A DNA stretch of 64,000 nt from Sva-07 sp963774765 (GCA_963774765.1 CAVZGP010000013.1:1-64000), one strand, 5' to 3'; counted from the stretch's first letter, positions 9,984 through 19,758 are shown. Translations and numbers: made by a program. The notes: generated from the letters alone by a model not told the origin.

Positions 9984-10110
9984 GAAGTCGCAGAGGCGAC
10001 GTGCGCCGTCGCCGACGACTTCGCGTTGATGCTCCGAACGTACGGCCATCTCACCGCGCCCGCCTCAGCCATAAAGGCGGATGCCGAACGGGTCTACGGC
10101 TTGGTCCAAA
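9984..10110 (+). pseudogene. Possible C-terminal fragment of a tyrosine recombinase
   Basis: The translation around 10011-10100 reads 'VADDFALMLRTYGHL' followed by 'KADAERVYG', which resembles the tail of tyrosine integrases around the catalytic tyrosine (xxTYGHL). No upstream recombinase domain exists, so at most this is a scar of an older integrase at the left side of the mobile element. The similarity is short and could be chance. The rest of 9964-10288 holds no recognisable gene. Confidence 0.3.
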
Positions 10111-10203
10111 TCGGGACTCGCCGTGCGCACCGGCCATGCAGCTCTCCTCGACAACGCTCGCCATCGCCCGGTCCCCCGGTCCAACGCGACCCCATCGGCG
10201 CGG

Positions 10204-10219
10204 GCACCCTTGGGGGTGC
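10204..10219. other. Hairpin upstream of relaxase, possible oriT element
   Basis: GCACCC-TTGG-GGGTGC forms a 6-bp stem with a tetraloop about 70 bp upstream of the MobF relaxase start. Relaxase genes are often next to their nicking site, which normally contains such an inverted repeat. Position is the only support; no nic consensus is claimed. Confidence 0.2.
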
Positions 10220-10288
10220 ATATGTGCCAACTGAAGAAATCGGGTCGGATCGCGTCACAGAATCGGCGTTCCAGAGGCATGTGTCTAT

Positions 10289-13200
10289 GTGGAGGCAGTG
10301 TGGAAGCTCCGGGTCGGCGCCGAGGCGTACTACTTGTCGCAGGTGGCGAGTGGCCTCGACGAGTACTACACGGGTGCGGGTGAGGCGCCGGGTGTGTGGG
10401 TCGGCAACGGGGTCGACTCACTCGGGCTGGTCGGCGAGGTCGAGCCGTCTGACCTTCGCGCCGTGCTCGCCGGGCTCGCACCGGGTACCGGACTCACGCC
10501 GAACGGGACGACACTGCGTGCTCATCCTCGACGGGTGCCGGGGTTCGATCTGACGTTCTCGGTACCGAAGTCGGTGTCGGTCGCCTACGCACTCGCGGAC
10601 CGTCGAGTGCAGCATCTGATCGTCACCGCGTGCGAAGCGGCGCTCGCAGAGACGTTGGGCTGGTTGGAGCGCGAGGCGTGCTTCGTGCGGCGGGGAACGA
10701 ACAAGGCCGAGAACCGCGACACGTGGGGTGAGGCGTGGGGCACACGCCGGATGGTGGCGCGCGGCTTCGTCGGCGCCGCCTATCGGCATCGGACCTCGCG
10801 GGCCGGGGATCCGCACTTGCATTGGCACGTGCTCGTCGCCAACCTCGCCCAGGGCATCGACGGGCGCTGGTCGGCGTTGGACGGGCGGGCGATCTACGAC
10901 ACCGCCCGTACCGGCGGTGCGGTGTTCCAGGCGGCGATGCGCCGCGAGCTCACCGCTGCGCTCGGTGTCGAGTGGAGCCCGGTGCACGAGGACGCGGCCG
11001 AGATCGCCGGCATCCCACACACGGTGTTGCGCGAGTTCTCACAGCGGAATGAACAGATCGCCGAGTGGCTCGCCAACGCAGGCGAGTCCGGGCCCGCTGC
11101 TGCGGCGATCGCCCAGCGCGCGACTCGCGCCCGCAAGCAGACGCCGGCGGACTTCTCAGCGGTCGAGACCGACTGGCACGCACGCGCCGAAGCGGCCGGC
11201 TGGGGCCCGGTCGAGCTCGAGCAACTCCTCGCCTCGACCGTCCCGGCAGCCGTCCGAGGTGGCCACGTGATCGAGGACGAGTCGTGGCGTCACGGCGTCC
11301 GATCGGTGACGACACGGCTGGTCGGGTTCGACGAGTGGCTCGACTGGCTGCTCGACAATCGGGTCACAGTCCACGAAGGCACGTTCACACGCTTCGACCT
11401 GACCCGAGCTGTCACGTCGGCACTGCCGGCATCGACGTCGATGGAGGTCGTCGAGGCCACTGTGCAGCGGGCACTGGGGTCACCGGCGGTGGTGCCACTC
11501 GGTGACCACTCATCCCAATTGGTGCTCGCCAGTCCTGATTGCCGGGTGATCACAGACGACCGCAGGCGGACCTACACCTCGCGGTCACTGCTCGCACTCG
11601 AGGAACGGCTCGTCGACCAACTCGTCCGCGGCATCGCCGCCAATGTCGGCGTCCTGGAACACGGCAGAGTCGAGGCCGCTGTCGACGCGTCGACCCTGGG
11701 CGACGACCAAGCGGCCGCAGTGACGTCGCTCACCTCGTCAGGTGATCGAATCGCGGTCGCTGGTCGGTCGGGCCGGAACAGGCAAGACCCACACCCTCGG
11801 CACCGCCAGAATGATGTACGAGTCGGCCGGGTTCACGGTCGTCGGCCTGGCACCGTCAGCACGCGCCGCCCGCGAACTCGAAGCCGGCGCCGGGATCGAC
11901 TCGACCACACTGGCCCGCCACCTCGTCGAGCACCGCGACATCGACGCTGGCACCGTGGTCGTCGTGGATGAGGCCGGCATGGCCGCGGTGCGCGATCTCG
12001 CCCGTGTCGTGGATCAGGTGACACGGACCGGCGCCAAGCTCATCCTCGTCGGCGATCACCACCAACTCCCCGAAGTCGCCGCCGGCGGAGGCTTCCGAGC
12101 CGCACTCGACGTGCTTGGTGACCGCGTCGCCGAGCTCACCGTCAACCGGCGTCAACACGCCGCGTGGGAGCAGGCAGCGCTCGATCAGCTCCGCCACGGC
12201 GATGTCGTCGCAGCCTTCGCCACATACCGGGCGCACGGTCGGGTCGTGCTCGACGACGACCGTCTCGCACTCCGCCAGCGCGCGATCACCGACTGGAACA
12301 CGCTCCGATCCGACGGCGCCACGCTGATGCTCGCCGGCACCCGCGCCGAAGCCCACCAACTCAACCTCCTCGCCCGACGGGCCCTCGCCGACACGGGCGA
12401 GCTCGATCTCGAACGAGCCGTTGCGATCGGTGGACGATCGTACGCACCTGGCGAGCACGTCATCCTGCGACGCAACCACCGAGGCCAATACCTCACGGAC
12501 GGAACCGAGTTCGCGGTCGACAACGGGATGCGCGGCCACCTCACCCACATCGACACCGCCGGCGCGCACGTCACGTTGGCGAGCGGTGAGGAGATCGTGC
12601 TCGACCGCGGCTACCTCGCAGCCGGGTGGCTCGACTACGGCTACGCATCCACCGTCCACACAGCCCAGGGCGTCACCTGCGATCACGTCCTCGTCGTCGG
12701 CCCGAACGGGCTGTATCGGGAGGCCGTCTACGTGGCCATGTCACGGGCCCGGCTGTCCGCGTGGATCTACGGCACCACTGCAGAGGCACTCGACGTGGCC
12801 GACCAGCACGCCACCGGCATCCCGCTCCCTGGCGAACGCGTCCCCGACCCCGAGCACGACCTGGTCGAGCGAATCCACGCCTCGAGCGCGAAACAGCTCG
12901 TCTCGACTCACGACGCCGAGGCGGCACGCATCGGTGACCTTGCCACTGAGGTCCGGTCACCACGCTGCTCAACCGAGCACAGCAGGCGCGCCACGCCGAG
13001 TGGGCCGCCGAGCACGAGGGCCATACCAACCCGACGAACCTGCACGGCGACCTCGAGCGGGCAGTCACGTTCCGGGAGCACGCTGAGATCGGCCGCCGCG
13101 TGCGTGCTCTGGATCGCGACAATGTCGGTCACGTCATCGCGCTCGACGACACCGACGGCACCTGCGAGATCCTGTTCGTCAACGACCAGGGTCGCTCGGC

Positions 13201-14511
13201 GAGCCGAACGATGTCATGGGATGAGCTCGTGGTCATCGATCAGCCCGAACCCACCGCACTCACCGAGGAGGCCGTGGCGACACTCCGGCGGATCACCGAA
13301 GATGTCGAGCGGGCTTCACGTGAATGGGCAGCGGCGCTCGCTTCCCACGGTGTCGAGCCGGGCGACGCCATTCGCTTCCAGCGCGCCGCCAACGTTGCGT
13401 GCGAGCGTGCGGCTCACCGGCTGCGAGCTGAACCTCCGGAGTGGCTCACGAACTGGCTCGGCAACCGACCAACCGACGGGCCGGGAGCCGCCGTGTGGGA
13501 CGACTCCGTCGCTCGGATCGCACATCACCGAACCGTCCACGAGGTCGACGCCGCAACACCCGGACTCGGGCAACAGCCACTCGACCCGCAAGCGGCCGAG
13601 GCTTGGCAGGAGTTGATGCTGCGGACGCTGCGAGATCGGATGTGGCTGACCGACCGCGGGCACGAACCATTGGCCACCCGCACGTGCCTGTCGGCAACCG
13701 AGATGCACCATCGACGCGCCGAACTCCAGGCACTGATCAGCACGGCTCCCGCAGACCACAGCGAACTCATCGAACGTCTCGCCGCCGGCAACGTCGACTC
13801 CGCAAACGTTCACGAGCATCTCGTCGCAGCTGTCAGCGAACAGCAGGAGCGGCGGGACTGGATCGTCGCCAACTGGCCCCACGTTGTCGAACTCGAACAA
13901 CTCAACGCGCTGATCGCCGCCCAACCGACCCTCGCCCACTGGCCGACGGCAAACGCCTCCCGCAGTCCAGGCAGTACTCGATGCCATGGCGAACGCTGCT
14001 ACTCCCCCGCCATCACGCGAGCACCGCACCCTGGCGGCGCTCGACCACGAAGCGACCGCGAACGACCCGGTCCGACAAGCCCAAGCGAAAGTCCGCGACC
14101 TCGATCGAGCTCACCGCACGATCATCGACGGAGGCCGAACGGGTCGCGGCCAACGAGGCGCTCCGAGCGGCTCGACTCGAGCTTCGACAAGCTCGCCGGG
14201 AGCAACAAGTCGACGACGTCTTCGCCCAATACGGCATCGGTGCCCACGACGACGCTTGCGAGCGACGCCGTCTCACCGTCGGTCACGACGTCCTCAACGA
14301 CCCACCCGACTGGGTCGTCGAACACCTGCGACGACTGCACGACGACGGCCGCCTCGGCGTTACCCGGATCGATGCTCTGGCTACCCGGATCGTGGACGCC
14401 GCGGTCCACCTCGACCGGCACGGCCACCTGCCCGACGGCTGGGCCGAGTTCGGCCTGCGTCCAGCCACCCGCCCGGCACCCGTCATCGAGATCGAGGTAT
14501 CCGGGCCGTGA
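10289..14511 (+). pseudogene. MobF/TrwC-type relaxase-helicase (TraA-like), frame-broken
   Basis: A conjugative relaxase of about 1,400 residues. The N-terminal TrwC domain holds the metal-binding histidine triad H176-L-H178-W-H180 ('GDPHLHWHVLVANL'). A RecD-like superfamily 1 helicase follows, with Walker A 'GRAGTGKT' (about 11,770), Walker B-like 'VVVVDEAGM', 'LVGDHHQLPEV', and the late motif 'YASTVHTAQGVTCDHVLV' plus 'VYVAMSRAR'. The C-terminus is alpha-helical and arginine-rich. Single-base frame switches occur near 11,760, 12,950, 13,960 and 14,140, so the protein is not made as read unless these are sequence errors. The GTG at 10289 is a tentative start, since MobF proteins begin just before 'LRVGAEAYYLSQVASGLDEYY'. 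It is the mobilisation gene of the element ending at the selC tRNA. Confidence 0.8.
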
Positions 14512-14554
14512 TCCGGGTAGCCAGTCGGGCGGTGATCCGTGACGTCCCTGCCGA

Positions 14555-14782
14555 ATGATCGCCGACATGCACGAACCCACGGACAACACCCCACACGCAC
14601 AGACACCACGACCGCCGCTGCTCGTCACCATCCCACAAGCGGCAGAACTCCTCGCTGTCAGCCGATCGACCGTCTACCAACTGATCTGGGACGACGAACT
14701 CGCACCGATCCACATCGGCCGCAGCGTCCGCCTCACCATCGACGACCTCGAGGACTATGTCCAACGCAAGCGGGCAGCCTGA
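14555..14782 (+). CDS. Excisionase-like helix-turn-helix protein
   Basis: A 75-residue protein with a MerR/excisionase-type winged helix: 'VTIPQAAELLAVSRSTVYQLI' then 'APIHIGRSVRLTIDDLEDYV'. This is the 'helix-turn-helix domain / excisionase family' fold that sets integration-excision direction and sometimes represses int. The ATG at 14555 is used; a second ATG four codons in (14567) is equally possible. It sits 44 bp after the relaxase on the same strand, and its 3' end overlaps the 3' end of the convergent integrase by 28 bp, a tight arrangement that makes opposing transcription of xis and int likely to interfere. Confidence 0.85.
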   Translation: MIADMHEPTDNTPHAQTPRPPLLVTIPQAAELLAVSRSTVYQLIWDDELAPIHIGRSVRLTIDDLEDYVQRKRAA

Positions 14783-16050
14783 GCGAGTCGGGACTGGATC
14801 AGTCGCCGTCGACCTCCGTCCTGAGGCGGGCGGGGGTCGAGCAGGAGGAACGCCTTCTCGCTCACCTGGCGTGGTCGCTCGCCTTGGTGCTGCACGTACC
14901 CCCGTGTCGTCGAGACGTCCGTGTGCCCGACGAACTGGGCGACGTCGGCGATGTCGAGCGATCCGGAGGCATAGAGGTTGGTCACGACCGACCGCCGCCC
15001 AGCGTGGGTGCCGAGCCCGGAGGGATCGAGCACGGCTCTTGACGCGGCGGCTCGGATCGCGCGGTCGACATGTTGGCGGAGCACCGGACGACCGGTCGGC
15101 GTGGTGAACACGAGGTCGAGGTGCTCGCCGTCGTACACGACCTTGGGCCATGCGGTCGGGAGCTTCTCGATGTCGGCCTGTTGGTCCTCGAGGCGACGGC
15201 GGAGGTGCTCGACGACGGTCGGCGCGAGCAGCTGGCGGCCGGCGGTCCGCTGCGTCTTGGTCGGGCCGAGCATCATGCCAACGCCGTCCGCGTAGGTGGC
15301 TCCTCGACGGAGCACGACAACGCCGGCGTCGAGGTCCAGGTCCTGCCACGCAAGGCCGAGCGCCTCGCTCACCCGCCAGCCCTGCACGTAGCAGAGCGCG
15401 ACTGCGGCGGCGAAGCGCTCGTCGCAGGCCGCCAGCAGTCGCGACACCTCGGCCGGCGTCAGCGTGCGGCGCTGGACTCGCGGGACCCGCGGCGGACGAA
15501 CCTTGCGAGCGACGTTGTCGGTGGTCAGTCCGAGCGTGACTGCTTCATCGAGCACTTGGACGAGGAGCGTCCGGACGTTCCTCGCACGTGCCGCCGAACC
15601 GCGGTCGACGAGTTCGGAGACGAATGTGGTCACCTGCTCGGGTCGGAGCTGACGCACCGGGATCTCGCCGAGCCGATCCTCGACTAGCTTCAGCTGCTTC
15701 GAGTACGTCGCCCAGGTGGTGATGCGCACCCGGTGGCGGGCGATGTGATCGAGCCACCAGCGGATGAGTTCGGCAAGGGTCGATTCTGCGTGGAAGCCCT
15801 CGGTGAGCCGTGACAGGCGAGCGTCATCTTTCGCCGCTTCGATGTGGCGATCACGCGATGCCTCGGCCAGCGCACGCGTCCTGCCCGTCGGCTTGCCGAC
15901 CTTGCCGTCCGGCCGGCGCCACGGGGCGACCCAGACGCCGCGGGTCCGATCGAAGTACGGCTGTGCCTGGCCGTTCGGCGCCTTGCCCGCGACCGTGAAT
16001 CGACCCGTCGAGTCGTCCACCACTCGCTTGCCCCGCGGTGTCTTCGGCAT
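14755..16050 (-). CDS. Tyrosine recombinase (integrase) of a tRNA-Sec-borne element
   Basis: A 431-residue site-specific recombinase. The N-terminus (to ~60) has an arm-binding-type basic segment, with a core-binding SAM-like domain at about 90-190 ('LAELIRWWLDHIARHRVR', 'VTTFVSELVDRGSA'). The catalytic domain holds Arg in 'GWRVSEALGL', Lys in 'TKTQRTAGR', the HxxR pair in 'THAGRRS', His in 'FVGHTDVSTTRGY', and that final Tyr as nucleophile. All five key residues are present and the gene is intact. It is transcribed away from the selC tRNA, its 5' end lying 158 bp from the tRNA 3' end, the classic layout of elements that integrate into a tRNA gene. Confidence 0.93.
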   Translation of the reverse strand: MPKTPRGKRVVDDSTGRFTVAGKAPNGQAQPYFDRTRGVWVAPWRRPDGKVGKPTGRTRALAEASRDRHIEAAKDDARLSRLTEGFHAESTLAELIRWWLDHIARHRVRITTWATYSKQLKLVEDRLGEIPVRQLRPEQVTTFVSELVDRGSAARARNVRTLLVQVLDEAVTLGLTTDNVARKVRPPRVPRVQRRTLTPAEVSRLLAACDERFAAAVALCYVQGWRVSEALGLAWQDLDLDAGVVVLRRGATYADGVGMMLGPTKTQRTAGRQLLAPTVVEHLRRRLEDQQADIEKLPTAWPKVVYDGEHLDLVFTTPTGRPVLRQHVDRAIRAAASRAVLDPSGLGTHAGRRSVVTNLYASGSLDIADVAQFVGHTDVSTTRGYVQHQGERPRQVSEKAFLLLDPRPPQDGGRRRLIQSRLAQAARLRWT

Positions 16051-16207
16051 GCCGCACCCCCTGTTGCGTTGCTCTCAGACTACCGGTTTTGAGAGTAACC
16101 CTGAGAGTAACGCTCCACGGACATCCACGAACGTCCACCGACGGCACTGCACAAAAGCCCTAGTCAGAGCGACTTCTACAGTTCGCGGTGGACGCCCGTG
16201 GACCCGT
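16051..16207. other. Integrase promoter and presumed att region beside selC
   Basis: This spacer between the integrase start and the tRNA 3' end holds clustered repeats. GAGAGTAAC occurs twice in tandem, with an opposing CTCTCA nearby. A set of GTGGA-core repeats lies closer to the tRNA (reverse strand GTGGACGTTCGTGGATGTCC, plus GTGGACGCCCGTGGAC). Such repeats are typical of integrase arm-type and repressor sites. The crossover itself would lie in the tRNA 3' end. I found no second copy of the tRNA end elsewhere in the window. Confidence 0.4.
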
Positions 16208-16303
16208 TGGCGGAGGTGGACGGGAATCGAACCCGCCGGATGGGGATCGCCCATCCCAACCGCTTTGAAGGCGGCGGAGCCCACCAGGTACTCGGACACC
16301 TCC
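16208..16303 (-). tRNA. selC: tRNA-Sec (anticodon UCA), with encoded CCA
   Basis: A 96-nt tRNA with a seven-base anticodon loop CTTCAAA, anticodon UCA (complement of 16266-16268), which reads UGA. The variable arm is long: GGATGGG pairs perfectly with CCCATCC. The acceptor GGAGGTG pairs with CACCTCC, followed by G and an encoded CCA. The T arm has TTCGATT in the loop. A long variable arm plus UCA is diagnostic of selenocysteine tRNA, as opposed to serine tRNA. The eighth acceptor pair expected in bacterial tRNA-Sec is T-C here, a mismatch or sequence error. The host should therefore encode SelA, SelB and SelD; none is in this window. Confidence 0.92.
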
Positions 16304-16478
16304 GGCCGCGACCCTATCCACCGCCGAGTGGCGCAGCACCGCGGAGCCGACCCTGCGCGTCGAGGCCGGCTCCCGACGGGCAGGGTGAGCGCGTGGGGGT
16401 TGTGGGCGGGGGTCGGGGGTCGGTACTCTCACCTCACCGACTCTCCCCATGCATCCACCCGCTGAACGGGGGAACGTC

Positions 16479-17144
16479 ATGGTCACACTCTGCTGGGCCG
16501 CCAAGGGCGGTAGCGGAACCACGGTCGTCGCAGCGGCACTCGCGCTGAGTTCGCACCGTCCGTCACTGCTCGTCGACCTCGACGGCGAGATTCCCGCCGT
16601 GCTCGGCCTGCCCGAACCCGACCGGCCCGGTGTCGCCGAGTGGCTCCAGAGCGACGCGTCGGCCGACCATCTCGCCGAGTTGCTCGTCGACATCGGCCCG
16701 CGGGTTTGGCTGTTGCCGTGGCAGTCCGGCGCCGCGGACCGGCCGCGGGACCTCCGCACCGGCCACGAACCACGATGGGCGACGCTCGGCGACTGGCTGC
16801 ACGATTGGTCGAACCAGTGGGGCTGCGACGTCACGATCGACGTCGGCACCCGCGTCCCGCCCGGAGCGCTCGCAACGCGCGCCGACCGATCGCTCCTCGT
16901 CACCCGACCGTGCTACCTCTCGCTGCGACGTGCGGTACGGAGCGCGACTCGACCGACGGGCGTGATCCTCGTCGACGAGCCCGGCCGCGGCCTCGGGCCT
17001 CGCGACATCGAGCATGCCATCGGCGTACCGGTGGTGGCCACGGTCAGCGTCGACCCGAGCGTGGCCCGCGCGGTCGATGCCGGCCTGCTCGCCACTCGCG
17101 TCCCACGGGTGATGACTCGAGCGTTGCGTGCGGTCGCAGCATGA
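16479..17144 (+). CDS. CpaE/TadZ-like ATPase of tad pilus locus
   Basis: A 221-residue MinD/ParA-fold protein. The deviant Walker A 'AAKGGSGTTVVAAAL' (residues ~6-20) is followed by 'LLVDLDGEIPAVLGLPEPDRPGV'. TadZ/CpaE proteins place tad pilus machinery in the cell. The gene is compact compared with CpaE proteins carrying a receiver domain. I chose the ATG at 16479, with a GGGGGAA ribosome site, over an upstream ATG that adds a Pro-rich stub. The stop overlaps the next gene start (ATGA), beginning a six-gene tad operon. Confidence 0.8.
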   Translation: MVTLCWAAKGGSGTTVVAAALALSSHRPSLLVDLDGEIPAVLGLPEPDRPGVAEWLQSDASADHLAELLVDIGPRVWLLPWQSGAADRPRDLRTGHEPRWATLGDWLHDWSNQWGCDVTIDVGTRVPPGALATRADRSLLVTRPCYLSLRRAVRSATRPTGVILVDEPGRGLGPRDIEHAIGVPVVATVSVDPSVARAVDAGLLATRVPRVMTRALRAVAA

Positions 17145-18301
17145 GCGACCACGACGTCGTGCGCGCCGTGTGCGACCTCGTAGCCGACCGGGCCGGTGAT
17201 CCGACGGAACTGATCGAGGCCGAGGTCCGCCGCCTCGCTCCGTTGTGCTCGCCCGAACAGCGGGTGCTGCTCGCCGACCGCGTCGTCGCGCACCTACGGG
17301 GGCTCGGTGAACTCGATGCGTACGTCCGAGACGAGGGGATCGACGAAGTCCTCGTCAATGCCGGCCGCGAGATCTGGATCGATCGCGGCGGCGCATTGCA
17401 CTACGTCGGGACGCTCGGCACCGATCGCGTCGACCTGCTGATCGAACGGGTACTCGCGCCGCTCGGCCGGCGCGTCGACCGGACGTCGCCGATCGTCGAT
17501 GCCCGCCTGGCCGACGGCGCACGGGTCTGCGCAGTCCTGCCGCCCGTCGCCGTCGACGGGCCGATGCTGTCGATCCGACGGTTCCGGCGGCAGATACTTC
17601 CGATCGATTCGTTCACCAACGGCATCGGACTCGGGCTCGTGCGCGAACTCCTGGTCGCTCGCTGCAACCTGGTGATCACGGGCGCGACGTCGTCGGGCAA
17701 GACGTCCCTCGTCGCCGCACTCGTGTCCGAGGTCGACCCGTCACAGCGACTCGTGGTGGTCGAGGACACCTCCGAACTCCCGCTGCGACACCCCCACGCG
17801 GTGCGGCTCGAGGCCCGCCCACCGACCGTCGACGGCCCCGGCGCCGTCGATCTCGCACAACTCGTCCGCACGGCGCTCCGGCTGCGGCCCGATCGAATCG
17901 TGGTGGGCGAGGTTCGCGGCGATGAGGTACTCGCACTCGTCCAGGCGATGAACACCGGGCACGACGGATCGATCTCCACGTGCCACGCGAACGGACCCGC
18001 CGACGCGCTCCTCCGCCTCGAATCGCTGGTGCTGCAGGCGGCGCCGACGTGGCCGCTGGCCGCGATCCGCCACCAACTCGCCCGATCGATCGACGCCGTG
18101 ATCCACGTCGAACGCTGCAGCGACGGTTCGCGCCGGATCGCCGAGATCGCCGAGGTCGTCCCGACCCCACCGACCTCCGACGGTCACGTCGCCGCCACGA
18201 CACGGCCGGTGGCTGCACTCGACGCACACGGCGAACTCGTCGTCACGGCGCCGATCGGACGTCGGCGGCGACCTCAGTTCACCGATGGGTCCGGATCGTG
18301 A
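17141..18301 (+). CDS. cpaF: CpaF/TadA type II/IV secretion ATPase
   Basis: A 386-residue hexameric ATPase that powers Flp/tad pilus assembly at the cytoplasmic membrane. Visible motifs are the N-terminal 'LGELDAYVRDEGIDEVLVN', Walker A 'ITGATSSGKTSLVAALV' (about residue 187), the Asp box 'VVVEDTSELPL', Walker B-like 'LRLRPDRIVVGEVRGDEVL', and the His box 'MNTGHDGSISTCHAN'. The length is usual for actinobacterial TadA. It starts in the ATGA overlap with the CpaE-like gene and ends in a GTGA overlap with tadB, indicating tight translational coupling. Confidence 0.93.
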   Translation: MSDHDVVRAVCDLVADRAGDPTELIEAEVRRLAPLCSPEQRVLLADRVVAHLRGLGELDAYVRDEGIDEVLVNAGREIWIDRGGALHYVGTLGTDRVDLLIERVLAPLGRRVDRTSPIVDARLADGARVCAVLPPVAVDGPMLSIRRFRRQILPIDSFTNGIGLGLVRELLVARCNLVITGATSSGKTSLVAALVSEVDPSQRLVVVEDTSELPLRHPHAVRLEARPPTVDGPGAVDLAQLVRTALRLRPDRIVVGEVRGDEVLALVQAMNTGHDGSISTCHANGPADALLRLESLVLQAAPTWPLAAIRHQLARSIDAVIHVERCSDGSRRIAEIAEVVPTPPTSDGHVAATTRPVAALDAHGELVVTAPIGRRRRPQFTDGSGS

Positions 18302-18972
18302 TCGCCATCGCGCTGGTCGCGCTTGCTGCGCTTTTCGCCGCCGTGCGCCTGCGACCGAGACCGCGGCGCGACGCGCGTGGCGTCGGACGCGCACCACGGC
18401 GTCAGCTCGGAGTCGGCCGCGCGTGGACGCTGAGGCGCGGACGCCGTCGCCCACCGCAGGCTCGAGCCGTCGCCGCCTGGTGCGACGACATCGCGCGTCG
18501 CGTCCGGTCGGGGTCGACGCTGCGCGACGCCGTCGTGGTGCTTCCGATCGACGTCGCCACCGAACAGGCCACCTCGGCGTTTCGACTGGCGATCGAACGC
18601 GGCCTGTCGATCGATGACGCGGTCGATCGTGTCGACGACACCGGCCCACACCTCGGACTCGCGCTCGCCGTGATCGCCACGGCGCGTCGGATCGGTGGAC
18701 CGTCCGCGGCGTCGATCGATCGCACTGCGATGTTGCTGCGTCAGCGTGCCGCCGACTTCGACGAGCGAGCGACGCAGGCCGCGCAGGCCCGCCTCTCGTC
18801 GCACGTCATGACCGCCGTGCCACTCGTGATGCTCGCGCTGCTCATCGCGACCGACGACGACGTCCGGTCCGTCGCGACCTCGCCCATCGGCGCAGCGTGC
18901 ATCGGTGCCGGGCTGGCGTTGAACGCGACCGGTTGGTGGTGGATGCGTCGCATCGTCGGAGTCCCGACGTGA
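18298..18972 (+). CDS. TadB-like pilus assembly membrane protein
   Basis: A 224-residue type II secretion F-domain protein. A single N-terminal hydrophobic helix (VIAIALVALAALFAAV) and an arginine-rich stretch lead to the cytoplasmic F domain ('DDIARRVRSGSTLRDAV', 'GLALAVIATARRIGGPSAASI', 'RAADFDERATQAAQARLSS'), then two C-terminal helices ('VMTAVPLVMLALLIA', 'IGAACIGAGLALNATGWWW'). The start GTG at 18298 overlaps the cpaF stop. It acts with TadC as the inner-membrane platform. It is somewhat shorter than TadB of other groups, as is usual in actinobacteria. Confidence 0.82.
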   Translation: MIAIALVALAALFAAVRLRPRPRRDARGVGRAPRRQLGVGRAWTLRRGRRRPPQARAVAAWCDDIARRVRSGSTLRDAVVVLPIDVATEQATSAFRLAIERGLSIDDAVDRVDDTGPHLGLALAVIATARRIGGPSAASIDRTAMLLRQRAADFDERATQAAQARLSSHVMTAVPLVMLALLIATDDDVRSVATSPIGAACIGAGLALNATGWWWMRRIVGVPT

Positions 18973-19724
18973 TGGCGATCATGTCGACCCCCGCAGTGAC
19001 CGGACCGCTGACAGCGGTCCTCGCGACTCTTGCCCTCGGAGCGATCGCACGACCCTTCACGACGACCAGCCGGCGCACGATCTCCGCACCCCGCTTTCTG
19101 CAGCGAGTCCATTCCCCGCGGCGTCGACGGCGCGTCGTACTCGGCGCTGGGGTCGTGTGTGCAGCGCTCGGGGCGTCGGTGGTCGGTCCCATTGGCGTGG
19201 GCGTGGCGACCGCGGCAACGCTGTTGGTGCGTCGACTCGGCCCGATCCGCGCCGCGAAACGACGGCGCGCCGACATCGAGCGCGCGCTCCCCGAAGCGAT
19301 CGACCTGCTGGTGCTGAGCGTGCGAGCGGGCCTGACCCCGTTCCAGGCAGTCTGCGATCTCGCCAGGTCCGGCGAGTCGGCGATCAGCGACGCGTTTGGT
19401 GAAGTGATGCGACGCACCGAACGGGGCCAGCCGTTCGCCGATGCCCTCGCTGCGCTGCCCGACCGGCTCGGCGCGCCCGCTGGCGCTGTGGCCGACGTGA
19501 TCGCAACGAGCGACCGCCACGGTCTCGCCCTCGGCCCCGTACTCGACCTGCTCACCAACGAGACACGCGCCGCTCGCCAACGCCTCGATTTCGCCGACGC
19601 CCGCAAGCTCCCCATCCGCCTGTCATTCCCGCTCGTGACGTGCACGTTGCCGTCGTTCGTCCTCCTCGCGATTGCGCCCGCCGTGATCGCCGCACTCTCG
19701 TCACTCGGCGCAACCGCCTGGTGA
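18972..19724 (+). CDS. TadC-like pilus assembly membrane protein
   Basis: A 250-residue F-domain protein with N-terminal membrane helices ('LTAVLATLALGAIA', 'VVLGAGVVCAALGASVV'), then the F domain 'ERALPEAIDLLVLSVRAGLTPFQAVCDLA' and 'PAGAVADVIATSDRHGLALGPVLDLL', with a final hydrophobic tail. This is the usual TadC partner of TadB. The ATG at 18972 shares its A with the tadB stop. A GTG three bases earlier is out of frame. It is read directly on to the pilin gene after a 34-bp gap with a GGGGAG-type ribosome site. Confidence 0.82.
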   Translation: MAIMSTPAVTGPLTAVLATLALGAIARPFTTTSRRTISAPRFLQRVHSPRRRRRVVLGAGVVCAALGASVVGPIGVGVATAATLLVRRLGPIRAAKRRRADIERALPEAIDLLVLSVRAGLTPFQAVCDLARSGESAISDAFGEVMRRTERGQPFADALAALPDRLGAPAGAVADVIATSDRHGLALGPVLDLLTNETRAARQRLDFADARKLPIRLSFPLVTCTLPSFVLLAIAPAVIAALSSLGATAW

Positions 19725-19758
19725 CCCCCGTTCCGACGACCCACGAAGGGGAGCCACC

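Noticed and set aside
9964..10288. Left attachment site as a copy of the tRNA-Sec 3' end
   Set aside because: I looked for GGTTCGA..TCCACCTCC-like sequence on both strands near the left side and found none.
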